Shown here in pieces: positions 4,447-6,446 of a stretch of DNA of 6,446 bases (its first letter is position 1; each line of letters starts with the position of its first letter). The stretch is taken from assembly GCA_913061025.1 (NCBI GenBank), contig CAJXUJ010000076.1, forward strand, positions 1 through 6,446. Reading direction: 5' to 3'. The translations under genes were made by a program, and so were the position numbers. The DNA is from an uncultured Actinomycetes bacterium. GTDB lineage: Bacteria > Actinomycetota > Actinomycetes > S36-B12. Below the pieces are notes generated by a model. It made no database searches, was not told the origin of the DNA, and saw only the letters and a program-made list of their open reading frames with translations.

Positions 4447-5715
4447 GCCCCGTGTGTGACCGTCGCCGGTCACGATGTACGTGGTCGAGGTCAACTCCGG
4501 CAGACCCATCGGGCCCCGAGCGTGCAGCTTTTGGGTGGAGATCCCGATTTCCGCACCAAATCCGAACTCTCCACCGTCGGTGAATCTGGTCGAGGCGTTC
4601 ACCATGATCGCCGCAGAGTCGATCCGCGCTGTGAAGTGGGCAATCGATGTCTGACTGTCGCTCACGATGGCCTCGGTGTGACCAGACGACCACCGACGAA
4701 TGTGATCGATGGCCTCATCGATGGACTCCACGATCGACGCCGCCATATCCAGCGAGTAGTACTCAGCAGCCCAGTCCTCGTCTGTTGCCTCGACAACCGC
4801 GCACGGACCACCGCGAGCAGCGCCCGCGAATCGAGCATCCGCGTGGAGGGTTACTCCAGCCTCGGCAAGCGCTTCGAGTGCTCGGGGTAGGAATACATCG
4901 GCGATGTCGCGATGCACGAGCAGCGTCTCCGCCGCATTGCAGACACTCACCCGCTGGGCCTTGCTGTTCACCACGAGGGCGACGGCCTTGTCGATATCCG
5001 CGTGCGAGTCCACATAGACGTGGCAATTACCGACTCCGGTCTCGATAACCGGCACGGTGGAGTTCTCCACCACGCTTCGAATCAACGATTCGCCACCGCG
5101 GGGAATCAGCACATCGACGAGACCACGGGCCGTCATCAAGTGCTTGACCGATTCGTGTGAATCTCCGGGGACAAGTTGAACCGCGTCTGGGTTGAGTCCT
5201 TGGTCGACCAGCGCCGAGCGCATGGCCGTGGCGAGAGCCTGGTTACTGTTCATCGCCGACGACGATCCACGCAGGAGCGCGGCGTTGCCGCTCTTCAGGC
5301 ACAGTCCAGCGGCATCGACCGTCACGTTCGGACGCGCCTCATAGATCATGCCGACCACACCGATAGGCACTCGGATCTGCCGAACCTGGAGACCATTGGG
5401 AAGGGTGTATCCGCGAATCACCTCGCCGACCGGGTCAGGGAGAGCAGCAACCTCACGCAAAGCCTGGGCTATCGAGGCGATCCGGTCGGAGGTAAGGGTC
5501 AGCCGATCGATCAACGCGTCGGAAGTTCCGTTCTCCCGTGCGCGAGCGATGTCGTGCTCGTTTTCAGCCACAATCTCCGCTGAGTTGGCCTCGAGGGCAT
5601 CGGCCATAGCCAGGAGTGCCGCGTCCTTCTGATCGCGGGTGAGTACTCGCAGTTCCTGGGCGGCAGCGCGGGCGCGGCGGGCGGTGTCATGCACCAGTTC
5701 ACGGTCATCGAGCAT
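4444..5715 (-). CDS. proA: Gamma-glutamyl phosphate reductase ProA
   Basis: ProA reduces gamma-glutamyl phosphate with NADPH to glutamate-5-semialdehyde, the second step of proline synthesis, using the product of ProB. The 423-aa length is typical of this aldehyde-dehydrogenase-fold family. Family segments seen in order are VGMIYEARPNVTVD (121-134), KSGNAALLRGSSSA (141-154), IETGVGNCHVYV (224-235), and SVCNAAETLL (257-266) with the active-site cysteine C259. GHTEAIV (345-351) and the segment beginning FGFGAEIGISTQKLHARGPM (384-403) follow. I chose ATG 5715: the frame is open further up, but the 45 additional residues would overlap the preceding gene and do not look like ProA. No clear ribosome binding site precedes this ATG, so it may depend on coupling or a leaderless transcript. 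The preceding gene ends 35 nt upstream. Confidence 0.97.
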   Translation of the reverse strand: MLDDRELVHDTARRARAAAQELRVLTRDQKDAALLAMADALEANSAEIVAENEHDIARARENGTSDALIDRLTLTSDRIASIAQALREVAALPDPVGEVIRGYTLPNGLQVRQIRVPIGVVGMIYEARPNVTVDAAGLCLKSGNAALLRGSSSAMNSNQALATAMRSALVDQGLNPDAVQLVPGDSHESVKHLMTARGLVDVLIPRGGESLIRSVVENSTVPVIETGVGNCHVYVDSHADIDKAVALVVNSKAQRVSVCNAAETLLVHRDIADVFLPRALEALAEAGVTLHADARFAGAARGGPCAVVEATDEDWAAEYYSLDMAASIVESIDEAIDHIRRWSSGHTEAIVSDSQTSIAHFTARIDSAAIMVNASTRFTDGGEFGFGAEIGISTQKLHARGPMGLPELTSTTYIVTGDGHTRG

Positions 5716-5750
5716 GCAGGAAGGGTACGCGACCGATAGCCGCCGACGAC

Positions 5751-6122
5751 TCAGAACGGTGCGATGCGGCCCTCGATGGGAACCGAACGCAGCGGCCCTT
5801 GCTTGAGATAGGTCTGCCGATCCAGGACCTGCAAACCAACCACGTCCCAACCCGGGAGTCTCGAGGACCGCTCATTCACGCTCCACATGTTGCTGGCGAT
5901 GCTCGCGGCCGCTTCCATTCCCTCGGCCTCTTCCCAGTAGCGCAACTCGGCGCACTCTGCGTCATAGCGCGCTTCGAGAAGGAACGGATGATTGTGGCTC
6001 AACCGCTCCAAGGCATCGCGGACTTTGTCGATGGGCTGCTGTTCTCCCGACACCGTCAAGGTGACATGCCACATCTGGAGCGAACCAACATCGGACGATG
6101 GGGGCACGCTACGAAGGACCAT
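5751..6122 (-). CDS. Conserved-looking hypothetical protein between proB and proA
   Basis: This 123-aa soluble protein has no signal peptide or membrane segment. It seems to be a small alpha/beta domain: a strand WHVTLTVSG (18-26), a helix KVRDALERL (33-41), the phrase HPFLLEARYD (45-54), then AELRYWEEA (58-66), a helix to N-M-W (78-80), and the strand GWDVVGLQVLDR (91-102). The acidic and tryptophan-rich phrase RYWEEA is distinctive. I do not assign it to a named family. I recall comparable proteins beside proline genes in other actinomycetes, which is memory rather than proof. ATG 6122 is preceded by AAGGGAG with a short spacer. The frame extends to TTG 6152, but that start lacks the site. 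It begins 30 nt after proB ends and stops 35 nt before proA, so it is very likely in the same operon. Confidence 0.8.
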   Translation of the reverse strand: MVLRSVPPSSDVGSLQMWHVTLTVSGEQQPIDKVRDALERLSHNHPFLLEARYDAECAELRYWEEAEGMEAAASIASNMWSVNERSSRLPGWDVVGLQVLDRQTYLKQGPLRSVPIEGRIAPF

Positions 6123-6152
6123 GTGCGCTCCCTTCGTGCGCTCATCCAGCAA

Positions 6153-6446
6153 CTACGAGGACGGCCAGACCACCATGTCGTCCCGGTGGACGACTTCGCG
6201 TTCATATTCCGGCCCGCGTTCGCGTGCTAGATCCCGAGTCGAGCGCCCCAGAAGGTCTGGAAGCTCCCGTGCATCAAAGTTCACCAAACCTCGAGCGATC
6301 GCGCGACCGTTTTGATCAATTAAGTCGACCGGGTCTCCCGCAACAAACGCACCATCAACCGCAGTGATACCCGCAGGCAACAGTGATGCTCGTCGCACGG
6401 TAACCGCTTCCACTGCCCCATCGTCAAGAGTCAACGTCCCGCTCGG
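6153..6446 (-). CDS. proB: Glutamate 5-kinase ProB, C-terminal part (cut by window edge)
   Basis: The frame is open from the window edge to the stop at 6155-6153 and encodes the last 97 residues. They match the C-terminal PUA-domain region of ProB, which phosphorylates glutamate in the first and feedback-controlled step of proline synthesis. Recognisable phrases are LTLDDGAVEAV, SLLPAGITAVDG, GDPVDLID, ARGLVNFDARELPDLLGRST, and EREVVHRDDMVVW near the end. The catalytic amino-acid-kinase domain is outside the window. A TTG at 6434 could be mistaken for a start, but the matching sequence continues above it and a start there would leave only the PUA domain. Confidence 0.93.
   Translation of the reverse strand, partial: PSGTLTLDDGAVEAVTVRRASLLPAGITAVDGAFVAGDPVDLIDQNGRAIARGLVNFDARELPDLLGRSTRDLARERGPEYEREVVHRDDMVVWPSS

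Overview
The window looks like chromosomal DNA from a GC-rich actinomycete (Actinomycetota). The main reason is the minus-strand gene order proB - hypothetical - proA - small membrane protein - nadD - rsfS - histidine phosphatase - tRNA-Ala(GGC). ProA, NadD, ProB and the phosphatase also resemble their mycobacterial counterparts as I recall them. Other supporting signs are GTG starts, G/C-biased third codon positions, tight gene spacing and a tRNA without encoded CCA. I cannot name a genus.

Layout. Positions 1-36 probably hold the last codons of a plus-strand gene that starts outside the window. Positions 37-176 hold a non-coding mini-array of three 30-bp repeat units. A DMT/EamA-type exporter (177-1058, +) and a secreted chagasin-like protease inhibitor (1134-1553, +) follow. 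The inhibitor's 3' end, including its stop codon, is duplicated just downstream. A strong hairpin at 1626-1663 lies between the two convergent transcription units. Everything to the right of it is on the minus strand. Read in the direction of transcription: the end of proB (6446-6153), a 123-aa conserved-looking unknown protein (6122-5751), proA (5715-4444), a 47-aa single-pass membrane protein (4403-4260), nadD (from a probable CTG start at 4249 to 3638), rsfS (3641-3252), a histidine phosphatase (3249-2602), a second 30-bp-pitch repeat array (2577-2458), tRNA-Ala (2414-2342) and an atypical short-chain dehydrogenase-like protein (2317-1643).

How the genes fit together. ProB and ProA carry out the first two steps of proline synthesis from glutamate. 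NadD makes the dinucleotide step of NAD synthesis, and RsfS silences ribosomes under starvation. The phosphatase belongs to the family whose mycobacterial member at this locus removes phosphate from glucosyl-3-phosphoglycerate. Very short gaps and one ATGA overlap suggest that nadD, rsfS and the phosphatase are translated together.

The genes are mostly ordinary. The least explained material is repetitive DNA. Two mini-arrays share the palindromic core TTCCCCCGGAATCCGGGGGA, repeated at exactly 30 bp, and both point in the direction of transcription just after a stop codon. A half-core variant sits directly after proA. Three genes also carry short tandem duplications that span or abut their stop codon. 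I found no CRISPR array, insertion sequence, prophage or defence system.
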